Shown in pieces: positions 5,943 through 6,003 of a stretch of DNA of 6,003 nt. Numbering within the stretch: position 1 is the stretch's first letter; each line of letters begins with the position of its first letter. The notes beneath the pieces are model-generated. The model was not told where the DNA came from. It saw nothing but the letters and a program-made list of their open reading frames with translations, and did no database searches. Source of the DNA: Methylococcales bacterium. Lineage in GTDB: Bacteria > Pseudomonadota > Gammaproteobacteria > Methylococcales > Methylomonadaceae. The DNA lies in the NCBI GenBank assembly GCA_023134955.1, contig JAGLUC010000080.1, forward strand, positions 1 to 6,003, read 5' to 3'. A program made the position numbers and the translations under genes.

Positions 5943-5988
5943 TGTATCTTTTTACGTAACTACTCACCCCGTTAAAAGGGAAGATACA
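5943..5988. other. Inverted repeat at the right edge upstream of rimO
   Basis: Perfect 8-base arms tgtatctt (5943-5950) and aagataca (5981-5988) enclose a 30-base segment that holds a smaller CCC/GGG pairing (5968-5970 with 5978-5980, loop gttaaaa). The position suits a regulatory dyad for rimO or an end signal for a gene beyond the window. Neither can be decided here. Confidence 0.35.
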
Positions 5989-6003
5989 GGTTGTTGATTT
6001 ATC

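Overview
The window carries seven intact protein genes in an AT-rich chromosome. It most likely comes from a gammaproteobacterium. The RimO sequence looks gammaproteobacterial, with a radical-SAM core reading EGCNHRCTFCIIPSMRGD. The first gene belongs to the secreted EGKCG-repeat (HvfA-like) peptides that are frequent in that class. A free-living sulfur- or methane-oxidising lineage such as Thiotrichales or Methylococcales would fit, but this is an impression and not a determination. I see no rRNA, tRNA, CRISPR array, transposase or phage gene.

Layout, left to right. Positions 1-164 are a leader with nested inverted repeats. They precede a 119-residue exported, cysteine-containing low-complexity peptide on the plus strand (165-524). 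That peptide resembles the HvfA family of copper-binding RiPP precursors. It stands alone here, because no maturation gene follows it. A convergent gap (525-721) holds a GC-rich hairpin after the peptide gene and a set of competing stem-loops after the neighbouring operon. The arsenic-resistance operon arsR-arsC-acr3 (2775 down to 722) runs on the minus strand. It contains an As(III)-type ArsR repressor, a low-molecular-weight-phosphatase-fold arsenate reductase and an Acr3 arsenite efflux permease, and arsC and acr3 overlap by 8 bases.

Diverging from arsR is a plus-strand pair (2882-4500). It encodes an ETHE1-like metallo-beta-lactamase-fold persulfide dioxygenase and a TauE/SafE-type permease, 5 bases apart. 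A sensible reading is that the dioxygenase oxidises glutathione persulfide to sulfite and the permease exports a sulfur oxyanion. The 106-base divergent region contains a strong dyad that overlaps a perfect TATAAT. This is a convincing ArsR operator/promoter, and the predicted transcription start coincides with the arsR ATG.

After a REP-like inverted repeat (about 4502-4587) lies rimO on the minus strand (5899 down to 4589), a housekeeping ribosomal protein S12 methylthiotransferase. The last 104 bases upstream of rimO hold two more small inverted repeats.

Taken together this is a metal, metalloid and sulfur stress region beside a housekeeping gene. Arsenate is reduced and arsenite is exported, persulfide is oxidised and sulfur exported, and an exported peptide may bind copper. 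The least ordinary elements are the solitary HvfA-like precursor and the tight divergent coupling of arsenic and persulfide genes around one compact operator.
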